NCBI GenBank assembly: GCA_947494825.1 | Contig: CANLWN010000004.1 | Coordinates: 434,001-498,000, forward strand | From: an uncultured Flavobacteriaceae bacterium | GTDB lineage: Bacteria; Bacteroidota; Bacteroidia; Flavobacteriales; Flavobacteriaceae | Length of the DNA: 64,000 bases | Direction: 5' to 3' | Part shown: positions 24,091 through 33,281 of the stretch, piece after piece | Numbering within the stretch: position 1 is the stretch's first letter | How the letters are laid out: each line of letters opens with the position of its first letter | Made by a program: the position numbers and the translations under genes | The notes under the pieces: model-generated | The model's input: only the letters and a program-made list of their open reading frames with translations | What the model was told of the DNA's origin: nothing | Databases searched by the model: none

Positions 24091-25089
24091 TTATATAAAG
24101 CTTCTAAATAGCGTTATCCTGAAGAACCATTCCAGTATAAGCAAAGCCCCTGCCAAAAGCACCCAGGGTCTAAATTTTTCTTCGTATTTGTAATATTTGA
24201 ATTCTTCGATTTCCGTTTTTTCCAACTTGTTGATCTCGTCGTAGATATCCTCCAGGCTTTCATTATTGGTCGCCCTAAAATACTTGCCCCCAGTAACTTC
24301 GGCGATTTCCTCTAGGAGGTTTTCATCTATTTCGACCTGGCGCATGCCATATCGGAAGGATCCGTCCCTATTATAGGCTATTGGTGAAAGGGCATTGCCG
24401 TTGGTGCCCAGGCCAATGGTATAGGTCTTTATTCCGAATTCCACGGCAAGATCGGCGGCTGTCTGAGGCTCTATGAAACCGGAGTTGTTCACCCCATCGG
24501 TGAGCAATATGATCACTTTGCTAATTGCTTTGCTCTCCTTTAAGCGGTTTACAGAGGTAGCAAGGCCCATCCCTATGGCCGTCCCATCATTGAGCTGTCC
24601 GTAGGTAATTTCCCGAAGTGCGTTTAGAACAATCGATTTATCACTGGTTATAGGAGTTTTGGTATAGCTTTCCCCGGCATAGGCCACTAGGCCGATCCGA
24701 TCATTGGGCCGTTTTCGGATAAAATCACCGGCCACCTCCTTAAGCGCGGACAACCTATTGGGTTTTAAGTCCCTTGCCAGCATACTGGAGGAGACATCTA
24801 TGGCCATAACAATATCTATCCCTTTGGTAGTTTTTGTCCGGGTAGAAATATCCTCCGTCTGCGGTCTGGCCAGTGCCATAATGATCGCCGCAAGTGCCAA
24901 CAGGCGCAACAGAAACAACAAGGGCTTCAGTTTGGGCAAAAACCCCGAATCCGAAAATCCTTTGATGCTCGAAATTTTGAGCGCGGCCGTTTCTTCCTTG
25001 CGTTTGAAAAAATACCAAAGCAAAGCCAGCGGAAGCAATAGGAGCAACCAAAAGAACTGTGGGTTTGCAAATTCGATATTTTCTAACAT
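24091..25089 (-). CDS. batA: BatA: von Willebrand factor A membrane protein
   Basis: The 332-residue protein starts with a membrane helix (FFWLLLLLPLALLWYFFKRK), followed by a second (LLFLLRLLALAAIIMALARP). The vWA domain has the metal-binding motif in VMAIDVSSSMLARD and the LLTDGVNNSG motif. A membrane helix ends the chain (FRPWVLLAGALLILEWFF). Paralogy with BatB is obvious in layout and motifs. It follows the 552-residue BatD-like protein without a gap (1-base spacing). Confidence 0.93.
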   Translation of the reverse strand: MLENIEFANPQFFWLLLLLPLALLWYFFKRKEETAALKISSIKGFSDSGFLPKLKPLLFLLRLLALAAIIMALARPQTEDISTRTKTTKGIDIVMAIDVSSSMLARDLKPNRLSALKEVAGDFIRKRPNDRIGLVAYAGESYTKTPITSDKSIVLNALREITYGQLNDGTAIGMGLATSVNRLKESKAISKVIILLTDGVNNSGFIEPQTAADLAVEFGIKTYTIGLGTNGNALSPIAYNRDGSFRYGMRQVEIDENLLEEIAEVTGGKYFRATNNESLEDIYDEINKLEKTEIEEFKYYKYEEKFRPWVLLAGALLILEWFFRITLFRSFI

Positions 25090-26748
25090 TTACGCTTCTG
25101 TTTTAACTTCTACGGACCTTAGGATGCGCGCAACGATCTGTTCGGCATAGGAATCATTGTCCAACCAAGACAATAGAATCTGTTGTTGAAAACCTTTGCC
25201 GCCAAAACTTAATATAATATATTTTCCCCTGACCAGTTCCTTGGAATCCGGAACGGCAAACTTTCCGCTGCCGTAGGTCTTGATTCCCGTTACCCCGGTC
25301 GTGGTGGTAAACTCTTCCTGCTTGGTAATGATATTTTTGGCGCCCTGATCCTCAAAGTTTTTCAATAACTGTTCTATGGATTTTTCAAAATCGGGTTCCG
25401 CAAGTTCGGTAAAGGAGGTCGATGAGGTTGCAACGGTGAACAAGCCGATGGAACTCGTATAGATAAAGTTGTGCTGTTCTTTAATATCTTCCCTTGCCTC
25501 TGCCGGAAGCGGAATGTCCTGTCGAATTAATACTTTAGGGGTTTCCAAGCTGATCGGGGGATAGCCGTACGAACTGGATACCCACTCCCCGTCCAGAAGT
25601 TCCTTGGTGGGATGACCCAATACTGTATCCTTTACCTGATTGAAACCGTAATAACTTACTGCCGAAACTGCGGAAATGAGAAGAAGGGCAACCGTGGCCG
25701 CTACGGCAATGACAATCTTCTTCCGATACTTTTTACGAGCCAATTCTTCTTGATATTCCTGCTGTTGCATCAATTCCTCCTCCGTAGGTTCTGGAAGGGC
25801 TTCCTTGGTCTTAATGACAATTTCCTCAATAGATTTCCTGTCCTGTTCCGCGGTGGATGTAGGCGGCTTGGACTTTGCGAATTTTACAAGATCCGCAGTC
25901 TGTAATATTCTTTTGAACTGATGAATGGTGTCATCTTCCAATTTTAGTTCCCCCGCATCCTTGAGCATCTCCAATTTATCGATCAGCTGATTCGTGGTAC
26001 TTTCCAGGGCTGTAACGTGCACGTCCTCCTCAAGGTACGAGCGTACAATGTCCGTAAGCTCCGAATAGTACCGCTTGTATTCGTCCTGGATGAGGTACTT
26101 GGAATTTTCCAGGCGTTTTAACTCCAGCAAAGCCCTATCGTAAGGCGGCAAAAGGGCCTCTTTCTCCTCTTCGGTCAACGGTTTTTTGCGGAACACGAAC
26201 CAATACAACAATCCGCCCACCAATAACAGGCCCAACAAGATTATCAAAAGGACTTTCCAAAGTCTGGAATAACTTTTCTCTACAGGGATCAGGGATTTAA
26301 TGTCATACATCTTTTGGGTAAGGGTATCCACAGGTACCGTGGCCACGTTGATCTTGACAGAATCCGTAAAAAAGGGTTTTTCATTGATCGCAATACGTTG
26401 CGGGGGAATCGTGTATACCCCGGAATCGAATTGCGTCAGCGCGTAGATTTTTTGTAGGGTGAGCCTATTCTTTTTACGTGTGGTATCGGTCGCAAAGGCC
26501 TCCACGGTCTCCAAGGGAGAAAAGGTCTGTCCCTCGGGGAAGAAGACCAGATCGGTAGAATCGGTCTCCACGGTAATCGTATATTTTATCTGCTCCCCTA
26601 TCTTTATGAAAGTGGTATCGATTTCTGAGTGTACGGAAGGGGAGGATTGTGCCCTGCCGTAAAACGAAGCCAGCACAAATAGAAGGAGGTAGGGGTATCG
26701 CACCCCCCGCTTTAATAACGTTTTAGCTGTAACTTTAGAACACTTCAT
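25090..26748 (-). CDS. BatD-like/DUF4381-type membrane protein of the Bat operon
   Basis: The 552-residue protein begins with a signal peptide (YPYLLLFVLASFYGRAQSSP) and a beta-rich periplasmic domain of about 130 residues, resembling the first part of BatD (EIDTTFIKIGEQIKYTITVE). A membrane helix follows (LWKVLLIILLGLLLVGGLLY), then a cytoplasmic helical region, a second helix near residue 345 (IVIAVAATVALLLISAVSAV) and a C-terminal domain of about 190 residues that ends in VEVKTEA. The first half matches the DUF4381-like proteins placed between DUF58 and batA in this operon; the C-terminal half looks like an added domain. Confidence 0.75.
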   Translation of the reverse strand: MKCSKVTAKTLLKRGVRYPYLLLFVLASFYGRAQSSPSVHSEIDTTFIKIGEQIKYTITVETDSTDLVFFPEGQTFSPLETVEAFATDTTRKKNRLTLQKIYALTQFDSGVYTIPPQRIAINEKPFFTDSVKINVATVPVDTLTQKMYDIKSLIPVEKSYSRLWKVLLIILLGLLLVGGLLYWFVFRKKPLTEEEKEALLPPYDRALLELKRLENSKYLIQDEYKRYYSELTDIVRSYLEEDVHVTALESTTNQLIDKLEMLKDAGELKLEDDTIHQFKRILQTADLVKFAKSKPPTSTAEQDRKSIEEIVIKTKEALPEPTEEELMQQQEYQEELARKKYRKKIVIAVAATVALLLISAVSAVSYYGFNQVKDTVLGHPTKELLDGEWVSSSYGYPPISLETPKVLIRQDIPLPAEAREDIKEQHNFIYTSSIGLFTVATSSTSFTELAEPDFEKSIEQLLKNFEDQGAKNIITKQEEFTTTTGVTGIKTYGSGKFAVPDSKELVRGKYIILSFGGKGFQQQILLSWLDNDSYAEQIVARILRSVEVKTEA

Positions 26749-26753
26749 TTGTA

Positions 26754-27620
26754 CTATCCCCTTCGCTTAAAATAACCCAATAATTTCTTTACGTAGCTCT
26801 CATCTACCCGACAACTCAGAATACCACAGCCAGACTTGGTGAAGGTATCCTCAAAATAATCGACGCGCTCCTGATGGTATTTTTGATAAGCCATGCGCAC
26901 CTTTCTGGATTGGGTGTTTACCAATTGCAGGGTTCCGGTTTCGGCATCGCGCATTTGGACCATTCCCAAGTTGGGAATAGCTTCTTCGCGCTGATCGTAT
27001 ACGCGTATGCCGGTAACGTCGTGCTTGTTGCCCGTTATCTTTAAGGTCCTTTCATAGTCCTCGGCGATAAAATCGGAAAGCACAAAAACAATGGCCTTCT
27101 TTTTCATGACGTTGGTAAGGTATTTCAAGGCTTCCGCAATATTGGTCTGCCTACTTTTTGGGGTAAACTCCAAAAGTTCCCTAATAATCCGGAGTACATG
27201 GCTTTTCCCTTTTTTTGGTGGGATAAAGAGCTCTACCTCATCAGAAAACAGAACCAGCCCGGCTTTATCGTTGTTCTGCATGGCGGAAAAGGCCAGGGTA
27301 GCCGATATTTCCGTAATAATGTCCTTTTTGAATTGGTTGGAGGTGCCGAACAGTTCGGACCCGCTCACATCTACCATCAACATCATGGTGAGCTCGCGTT
27401 CTTCCTCAAAGACCTTTACATAGGGTTCGTTATACCGCGCGGTTACATTCCAATCTATACTTCTCACATCATCCCCGAACTGATACTGCCGCACTTCACT
27501 AAAGGTCATACCCCTTCCCTTAAAGGTAGAATGGTACTCACCACCAAAAATATGATCGGAAAGACGTCTGGTCTTTATCTCGATCTTGCGAACCTTCTTA
27601 AGTAATTCTTTGGTATCCAT
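26754..27620 (-). CDS. DUF58 family protein of the Bat operon
   Basis: I start it at 27620 (288 residues, MDTKELLKKVRKIEIKTRRL); an upstream in-frame ATG adds 8 residues of unlikely sequence. It has the DUF58 core, VRSIDWNVTARYNEPYVKVF, and a vWA-like half with DxSxS in MMLMVDVSGSELFG. DUF58 proteins accompany MoxR ATPases and are probably the MoxR clients or adaptors that link the ATPase to the vWA partners. There is no membrane segment. It follows moxR after 76 bases. Confidence 0.92.
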   Translation of the reverse strand: MDTKELLKKVRKIEIKTRRLSDHIFGGEYHSTFKGRGMTFSEVRQYQFGDDVRSIDWNVTARYNEPYVKVFEEERELTMMLMVDVSGSELFGTSNQFKKDIITEISATLAFSAMQNNDKAGLVLFSDEVELFIPPKKGKSHVLRIIRELLEFTPKSRQTNIAEALKYLTNVMKKKAIVFVLSDFIAEDYERTLKITGNKHDVTGIRVYDQREEAIPNLGMVQMRDAETGTLQLVNTQSRKVRMAYQKYHQERVDYFEDTFTKSGCGILSCRVDESYVKKLLGYFKRRG

Positions 27621-27696
27621 GGGCTCCGTCGGGAGTTTGTTCACCTGATGAATGTTTCCAGCTAAAACTTAAAATCTCGAAACTTGAAACGGGATG

Positions 27697-28698
27697 CTAA
27701 GGCACCTCAATTTCGTTTACAATCTTATTGATGATTTCTTCTGAAGTAATATTTTCTGCCTCTGCCTCGTAAGTGATGCCTATTCTATGCCGGAGCACAT
27801 CGTGCACCACGGCCCTGACATCTTCGGGGACCACATACCCCCTTCGCTTGATAAAGGCATAACATTTGGCGGCGTTCCCCAGATTAATACTTCCTCTGGG
27901 AGAGGCACCAAAGCTGATGAGTGGTTTTAGATCTCCTAAATTATATTTTTCCGGATAGCGTGTGGCAAAGACCAGATCCAGGATATACTTTTCTATTTTT
28001 TCGTCCATATAGACCTCCCTGACCGCCTGTTGGGCGCTTAGAATTTGTTTAAGGCTAATCACAGGGGTAACGGCATCGTAATTTTGAAGTAGATTTTGCC
28101 TCATAATCAGTTGCTCCTCGTTCATCTTGGGGTAATCAATTACGGTCTTAAGCATAAAACGGTCTACTTGTGCTTCGGGCAGTGGGTAAGTGCCTTCCTG
28201 CTCTACCGGATTCTGTGTGGCCATTACCAAGAAAGGTTTGTCCAGAATAAAGGTTTCGTCCCCAATGGTGACCTGTTTCTCCTGCATGGCCTCCAAGAGG
28301 GCAGATTGCACCTTGGCCGGGGCCCGGTTTATTTCGTCCGCAAGCACGAAGTTGGCAAAAATGGGCCCTTTTTTAATGGAGAAGTCGTTCTCTTTTATGT
28401 TGTAGATCATGGTGCCTACCACATCGGCGGGCAACAGGTCTGGGGTAAATTGTATTCTGCTAAAGCTTCCTTTAACCGCTTTGGCAAGGGTATTTATAGC
28501 AAGGGTCTTGGCCAGACCGGGAACACCTTCAAGTAAAATATGTCCTTGTCCCAACAGGCCAATGAGCAATCGTTCCACCATGTGTTTTTGCCCAACGATT
28601 ACCTTGTTCATTTCTATTGTGAGCAAATCTATAAAAGCGCTCTCCTTCTCAATTTTCTCGTTCACGGCACTAATATCAATAGTAGTATTTTCTTCCAT
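27697..28698 (-). CDS. MoxR family AAA+ ATPase
   Basis: The 333-residue ATPase (start chosen at 28698, MEENTTIDISAVNEKI) has a Walker A segment GVPGLAKTLAI, a Walker B FVLADEINRAPAKVQ, the sensor and MATQNPVEQEGTYPLPEAQ loop typical of MoxR, and an arginine-finger-containing C-terminal lid (SFGASPRGSINL). MoxR ATPases act as chaperones that insert cofactors or remodel vWA-domain partners. This is the first gene of the Bat operon, directly after a promoter in the divergent region shared with the aldo/keto reductase. Confidence 0.95.
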   Translation of the reverse strand: MEENTTIDISAVNEKIEKESAFIDLLTIEMNKVIVGQKHMVERLLIGLLGQGHILLEGVPGLAKTLAINTLAKAVKGSFSRIQFTPDLLPADVVGTMIYNIKENDFSIKKGPIFANFVLADEINRAPAKVQSALLEAMQEKQVTIGDETFILDKPFLVMATQNPVEQEGTYPLPEAQVDRFMLKTVIDYPKMNEEQLIMRQNLLQNYDAVTPVISLKQILSAQQAVREVYMDEKIEKYILDLVFATRYPEKYNLGDLKPLISFGASPRGSINLGNAAKCYAFIKRRGYVVPEDVRAVVHDVLRHRIGITYEAEAENITSEEIINKIVNEIEVP

Positions 28699-28720
28699 AG
28701 AAACCATTTTAATTTTGATG

Positions 28721-28752
28721 CAAATAAAGTAAGCATTTAAATAAAACGCAAA
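28721..28752 (-). promoter_or_regulatory. Putative promoter of the Bat operon
   Basis: Read on the minus strand, TTTG (28749-28752) is followed 20 bases later by TTTATTTG (28721-28728), one mismatch from TAnnTTTG. It is 22 bases before the chosen moxR start. Spacing fits the Bacteroidota housekeeping sigma factor. Confidence 0.45.
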
Positions 28753-28858
28753 ATGAAAATTTATTTAGTCATCCCCTGTTAATTATTGGTTAAAAATTGG
28801 TGAAACCCCCGAGTTTTATGAAGTATTTAAGGGATTTATTTTTTATTTTCACCAACCT

Positions 28859-29734
28859 ATGGACAATACAACTTCTTATTCCAAAATCATTGCCGGAACC
28901 ATGACCTGGGGAAGCTGGGGGAAAGACCTTTCGCAAAAGGATTTAATCGCTTTGATCGGGCATTGTCTCAACGCGGGCATTTCTACCTTTGACCATGCCG
29001 ATATCTATGGAGGGTATACCAATGAGGCCGTATTTGGCAAGGCCTTTGCCCAGAGCGGCATATCCCGATTCGACGTACAGTTGATCACCAAATGTGGGAT
29101 TCAACTCGACACCGAAGTCAGGAAGAACAAAGTAGTACACTATAACTACTCCAAGGACTACATCATATGGAGCGCGGAAGAATCCTTAAAAAATTTAAGG
29201 ACAGATTACCTGGATCTTTTTTTATTACATAGGCCAAGCCCTTTAATGCATCCAGGGGAGATTGCGGAGGCCATTGTGCAATTGCAGAAGGAGGGAAAGA
29301 TCAAGGCGTTTGGAGTATCAAATTTTACCCCCTCGCAGATCGCGATGTTGGAGACCGCTGTTCCGGTTTCGGGAAACCAAGTGGAATTTTCCTTAACGGC
29401 AGATGGGGCAATGTACGACGGCACTTTGGACGATATGATTGCTAATGATAGAATGGCCATGGCCTGGAGTCCATTGGGGAGTTATTTCAGGGAAAAGGAC
29501 AAAAAAACCAAAAGGATCAAGAAAGTACTGAAACGCCTAAGAAAGAAATATAACGTCAACGCCAGTCAGCTCCTTCTGGCCTGGATTTTAAGACATCCCG
29601 CCAAAGTATACCCGGTCGTGGGTACCGCTACCCCCCAACGCCTTACTGATGCAATCAATGCCACGAAAATTGATTTGGAACTGGAGGATTGGTTTTTGCT
29701 TTTGGCTGCGAGCCAAGGACATAGGGTGCCCTAG
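28859..29734 (+). CDS. Aldo/keto reductase
   Basis: The 291-residue NADPH-dependent reductase has the family catalytic tetrad: D45 and Y50 in FDHADIYGG, K78 in LITKCGI and H124 in LFLLHRPSP. The TIM-barrel repeats and the C-terminal TATPQRLTDAI cofactor loop are present. Its form resembles the YdhF-type oxidoreductases (VSNFTPSQIAMLETAV). The substrate is unknown. It is divergent from the Bat operon. Confidence 0.93.
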   Translation: MDNTTSYSKIIAGTMTWGSWGKDLSQKDLIALIGHCLNAGISTFDHADIYGGYTNEAVFGKAFAQSGISRFDVQLITKCGIQLDTEVRKNKVVHYNYSKDYIIWSAEESLKNLRTDYLDLFLLHRPSPLMHPGEIAEAIVQLQKEGKIKAFGVSNFTPSQIAMLETAVPVSGNQVEFSLTADGAMYDGTLDDMIANDRMAMAWSPLGSYFREKDKKTKRIKKVLKRLRKKYNVNASQLLLAWILRHPAKVYPVVGTATPQRLTDAINATKIDLELEDWFLLLAASQGHRVP

Positions 29735-29835
29735 ATTTGATGGTGCCCGAGGAAGAAAAAGGGGGAGCAAAGACTCCCGACAAATGACATGGATGTTGGG
29801 CAAGCTGGCTGCACGGCACATCTGAATACTGACTT

Positions 29836-30972
29836 ATGATTAACAAGCGCTTGCTGGTAAAGAACCTCTTGGCCCATAATGATGAGAACAGCTTTTATGA
29901 CAAAAAGCGGTTTATCAATATTGGACAAAAAGAAGGCAAGGCAAAGTTCCTAAAGCACGTATGTGCCCTGGCCAACAGCAATCCCCTAAACAATTCTTTC
30001 ATTGTGATCGGGGTGGAGGATGAGGATAACGAGATTGTTGGGGTCGACTTCTTCGATGACAGCAAGATTCAAAACTTGGTCAACGCCTATTTGGACCACC
30101 CGCCCTTAATTTCCTATGAGAATATTCCTTTTCCTCACTTGTCCGAAGGTAAAGTGGTGGGTCTGGTAAGTATAAAATCAAGTGGGAAGGTCTGTGCACT
30201 TCGGAAGAATATTTGGAAATATTACGGGGGCGCGGTCTTCTTTAGGGAAGGCAGCATTAGCCTGCCCAAGGCCTTTGATATTGAATTGAAGGACATCAAC
30301 TCCCAAACGGTGGCCACCATTGAACAGCATGCGCGGAACAATATTGAGCTCACCTTGGACGGAGTCATTGATTTTATCAACAACAGGCATAAGGATCTAA
30401 CGAGCGACTATAAGGTTTTTAAAGAGCAATTTGTGGTCTGCTGGGCCGGGAATGAAAAGAAGGTCAAAAAAGAAACCTATTATTCCCGTGTGGATATCGA
30501 ATTGATCAACGAGCAGGTGAAACTGTTTTATTCTACCCTGGATGAGGTTACCATTTCGTTTGATGAGGATTCCTTTACGACCATTGAATATGTTCAACTG
30601 GGCCTGGGGTCGGAGCTTCGTTATTTCCCTTTGGAAAAGGTGGTCATTACCTTTTCGGACAATGGTAAATATCAAATTCTCAGCAATTTGATTTTTGATC
30701 CCCCGCAGTATGATAAGAAAACGCTGCACCATATTTTTAACGCCAACAATGCCCTACTCCAAAAATTGGAGAAAAACATCTCGTTGAAGGCTTCGGAACG
30801 GGAAGATCTAAAGCATCTTCCGGCCACCTATCTTATTTGCTATTTGAATGGTTTTGAGGAAGCCAAAGATCAAATGGACATGGCCAGACCTATTCTCAAA
30901 GCCCATAACGCCAATGTCTACCAATCCTTAAAGGAGTCGCTCAGAATATTGCGAAAAGTACAGTATAATTAA
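29836..30972 (+). CDS. AlbA_2/Schlafen-type putative DNA- or RNA-binding protein
   Basis: The 378-residue protein carries an AlbA_2 (Schlafen-like) domain in residues about 15-150: KKRFINIGQKEGKAKFLKHV, ALANSNPLNNSFIVIGVEDE and VGVDFFDDSKIQNL. That domain often binds nucleic acids or is found with regulators and defence genes. The remaining 230 residues form a Bacteroidota-specific region with no motif I can name. It stands alone with a 4-base convergent overlap with the PfkB kinase, so it is a single-gene unit. The function is unknown. Confidence 0.75.
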   Translation: MINKRLLVKNLLAHNDENSFYDKKRFINIGQKEGKAKFLKHVCALANSNPLNNSFIVIGVEDEDNEIVGVDFFDDSKIQNLVNAYLDHPPLISYENIPFPHLSEGKVVGLVSIKSSGKVCALRKNIWKYYGGAVFFREGSISLPKAFDIELKDINSQTVATIEQHARNNIELTLDGVIDFINNRHKDLTSDYKVFKEQFVVCWAGNEKKVKKETYYSRVDIELINEQVKLFYSTLDEVTISFDEDSFTTIEYVQLGLGSELRYFPLEKVVITFSDNGKYQILSNLIFDPPQYDKKTLHHIFNANNALLQKLEKNISLKASEREDLKHLPATYLICYLNGFEEAKDQMDMARPILKAHNANVYQSLKESLRILRKVQYN

Positions 30973-31916
30973 TGGGGGAACAGCTGATCCCTGGTGGGCA
31001 AGGAGGTGATGGCACCATAGTTTGTAGTGGTAATTGCACCTGCCTTGTTCGCGTTTTGCACCATCTGCTCCAAAAGCGGACCGTCTTCCAAAATATGACC
31101 TGGATGGTTCAGGGTGGAAATCTGCTGCAATAAACACCCTATAAAGGCGTCCCCGGCCCCTGTAGTATCAACCGGTGTTACCTTTACACTTGGCACGATT
31201 TTTTTTATGTGGTCGTTACTTATATATGTGCCCTCGGCCCCTAAAGTGATGGCTATCGTATGGGTCCCCTTTTCATGCAAGTTGGTGCAGGCCTGTTCAA
31301 TATCCGCTTTTCCCGATAATAATTGGGCCTCTTCCAAGCTAAACTTGCACAGATTGGACTTTTCAATAAAAGGGATACATTTTTTTATAAAGGCCGATTC
31401 ATTTCCCTTCCAAAGATCGGCCCTAAAATTGGGATCAAAACTTATAAAAGTATCCTGGGTAAGGGCATCGAAAAAATAACGGCCATAGGCCTCCTCCAGA
31501 TTGCCTCCCAAGAGTGCGGTTGCCGCTCCCAGGTGCAGCATATTGCCCTTAAAATCCTTTTTTACGGAAGCGACATATTTCAGCTCCCGATCGGCTCCCC
31601 GGCTAAAGACAAAATCCCGTTCGCCGTCCTCTGCCAGTGAAACGAACGCCAAAGTGGTAAATACAGGGGAACGTTGGGCCAGGGAGATATCCACCCCGGA
31701 GCCTTCCAAAATGTTCAGGAGAAACGTACCAAAGGGGTCTTCGCCAACTGCACCGACAAAAATACTGTTCCCTCCAAGTTTGGATATGGCACAGGCCACA
31801 TTGGCCGGGGCACCACCTGCCTTTTTGGTAAATTCATTTGCTTTGGAGAGATCGTTTCCCTGTCTTTCCGCTACAAAATCTATCAACAGTTCACCTATAC
31901 AATATACTTTCCTCAT
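30969..31916 (-). CDS. PfkB-family carbohydrate kinase (probable fructokinase)
   Basis: The 315-residue kinase has the N-terminal GELLIDFVAERQGND and AGGAPANVACAISKLGGNS segments, which match bacterial fructokinases, and the C-terminal catalytic motif PVDTTGAGDAFIGCLLQQ, where the Asp before AFIG is the catalytic base. It probably phosphorylates fructose or a related sugar with ATP. No sugar transporter is adjacent. Its last bases overlap the Schlafen-type gene on the other strand by 4. Confidence 0.9.
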   Translation of the reverse strand: MRKVYCIGELLIDFVAERQGNDLSKANEFTKKAGGAPANVACAISKLGGNSIFVGAVGEDPFGTFLLNILEGSGVDISLAQRSPVFTTLAFVSLAEDGERDFVFSRGADRELKYVASVKKDFKGNMLHLGAATALLGGNLEEAYGRYFFDALTQDTFISFDPNFRADLWKGNESAFIKKCIPFIEKSNLCKFSLEEAQLLSGKADIEQACTNLHEKGTHTIAITLGAEGTYISNDHIKKIVPSVKVTPVDTTGAGDAFIGCLLQQISTLNHPGHILEDGPLLEQMVQNANKAGAITTTNYGAITSLPTRDQLFPH

Positions 31917-32040
31917 CCAGTTTCACTTATCATTTGGGGCCTCAAAGTAATTAGAAATACCACGGGAATCCAAAAAATAGGGGATTTATTTTACAGGAAC
32001 AGCGATGGGATTAAATTCGCGTGGAAATTAGCGCTTGACC

Positions 32041-32072
32041 TTTGGTCCGTTTTGAAGAAATGATTACCTTTT
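32041..32072 (+). promoter_or_regulatory. Putative promoter of the SPFH gene
   Basis: TTTG at 32041-32044 is followed 20 bases later by TACCTTTT (32065-32072), one mismatch from TAnnTTTG. It lies 25 bases before the ATG at 32097. Confidence 0.5.
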
Positions 32073-32096
32073 AAAAAACAAAAAAACCTATCTAAA

Positions 32097-33230
32097 ATGA
32101 GTTTATTCGATGAGATAAAAAAGAAGCTAAGCCATGAGTTTATTGACATTGTGGAATGGCTGGACAATACAAACGATACCATTGCACACCGTTTTGAACG
32201 CTACCAGAACGAAATTAAGAACGGGGCAAAACTCATTGTTCGGGAAGGACAGACCGCAGTATTTATCAACGAAGGGCAACTGGCCGATGCCTTTAAACCG
32301 GGCACCTATACCCTAAACACCAAAAACCTGCCGATTCTCACCACCTTAAAAGGATGGAAATATGGTTTTAACAGCCCCTTCAAGGCCGAGGTCTATTTTG
32401 TAAACACCCGTTTGTTTACTGATGAAAAATGGGGGACCAAAAATCCGGTGATGTTAAGTGACGATCGGTTTGGACTGGTAGAAATACGGGCATTTGGCAC
32501 CTATAGTTTCAGGATTGGAGACCCCGGGAAGTTTATTGTCGATGTGGTGGGAACAGACGGGAACTTCACCAATTATGAGATCAATGAACACCTCAAGAGT
32601 CTGATCGTTACCAGGTTTACCGATACCGTTGGGGAAGCCAATCTTCCCATAGAGCTCTATGCGGCCAACACCTCCGAACTATCCCAAACCTGTCAGGAGG
32701 TTATGCAGCCCGAATTTGGTAGGGTGGGCATTGAATTGGAAAAATTTTATATCGAAAATGTTTCCATGCCGGAAGACCTTAAAAAGGAAATCTTTGAATA
32801 TAGCAGATTGGATAAGCTAGACATGTCCAAACTCTCCCAATTCAAGGCGGCCAAGGCCATGGAGGCTGCCGCCAAAAACGAAGGGGGAACGGCCGGCGCC
32901 GGCATGGGCATGGGCATGGGGTTTGTGCTGGCACAACAAATGGGCGGTATGATGACCCAACAGCATACACAGCAACCTTTCTCACCGCCGCAAGGAGGGT
33001 CCGCGCCTCCTCCCATACCACTGCAAGTCCTGTACCACTATGCCGTCAATGGACAACAACTCGGTCCGGTTTCGCTCGACAAATTAAAGGAGCTGTTCGC
33101 CAATAGGACCATTAACAGGGATTCCTTGATCTGGAAACAGGGCATGGCCAATTGGACCGCTTTAAAGGATGTTGAGGATTTAAAATCATTTTTGGGAGGA
33201 AGCACACCACCCCCACTACCGACAACATAG
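32097..33230 (+). CDS. YdjI-type SPFH domain protein with C-terminal GYF_2 domain
   Basis: The 377-residue protein has an SPFH (stomatin/flotillin-like) domain of the YdjI or virion-core-protein type in residues about 25-260 (KLIVREGQTAVFINEGQLAD, GLVEIRAFGTYSFRIGDPGK). A glycine-methionine-rich linker (GTAGAGMGMGMGFVLAQQMG) and a proline-rich stretch follow, then a GYF_2/DUF4339 domain of about 55 residues (YHYAVNGQQLGPVSLDKLKE). There is no membrane helix, so membrane contact must come from the SPFH part or a partner. The next gene encodes a zinc-ribbon membrane protein like YdjG, its probable partner. Confidence 0.88.
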   Translation: MSLFDEIKKKLSHEFIDIVEWLDNTNDTIAHRFERYQNEIKNGAKLIVREGQTAVFINEGQLADAFKPGTYTLNTKNLPILTTLKGWKYGFNSPFKAEVYFVNTRLFTDEKWGTKNPVMLSDDRFGLVEIRAFGTYSFRIGDPGKFIVDVVGTDGNFTNYEINEHLKSLIVTRFTDTVGEANLPIELYAANTSELSQTCQEVMQPEFGRVGIELEKFYIENVSMPEDLKKEIFEYSRLDKLDMSKLSQFKAAKAMEAAAKNEGGTAGAGMGMGMGFVLAQQMGGMMTQQHTQQPFSPPQGGSAPPPIPLQVLYHYAVNGQQLGPVSLDKLKELFANRTINRDSLIWKQGMANWTALKDVEDLKSFLGGSTPPPLPTT

Positions 33231-33281
33231 GACCTCCTACAATTTTTATTTGGATTCCCACCTTATGGGAACACCTGCTAT

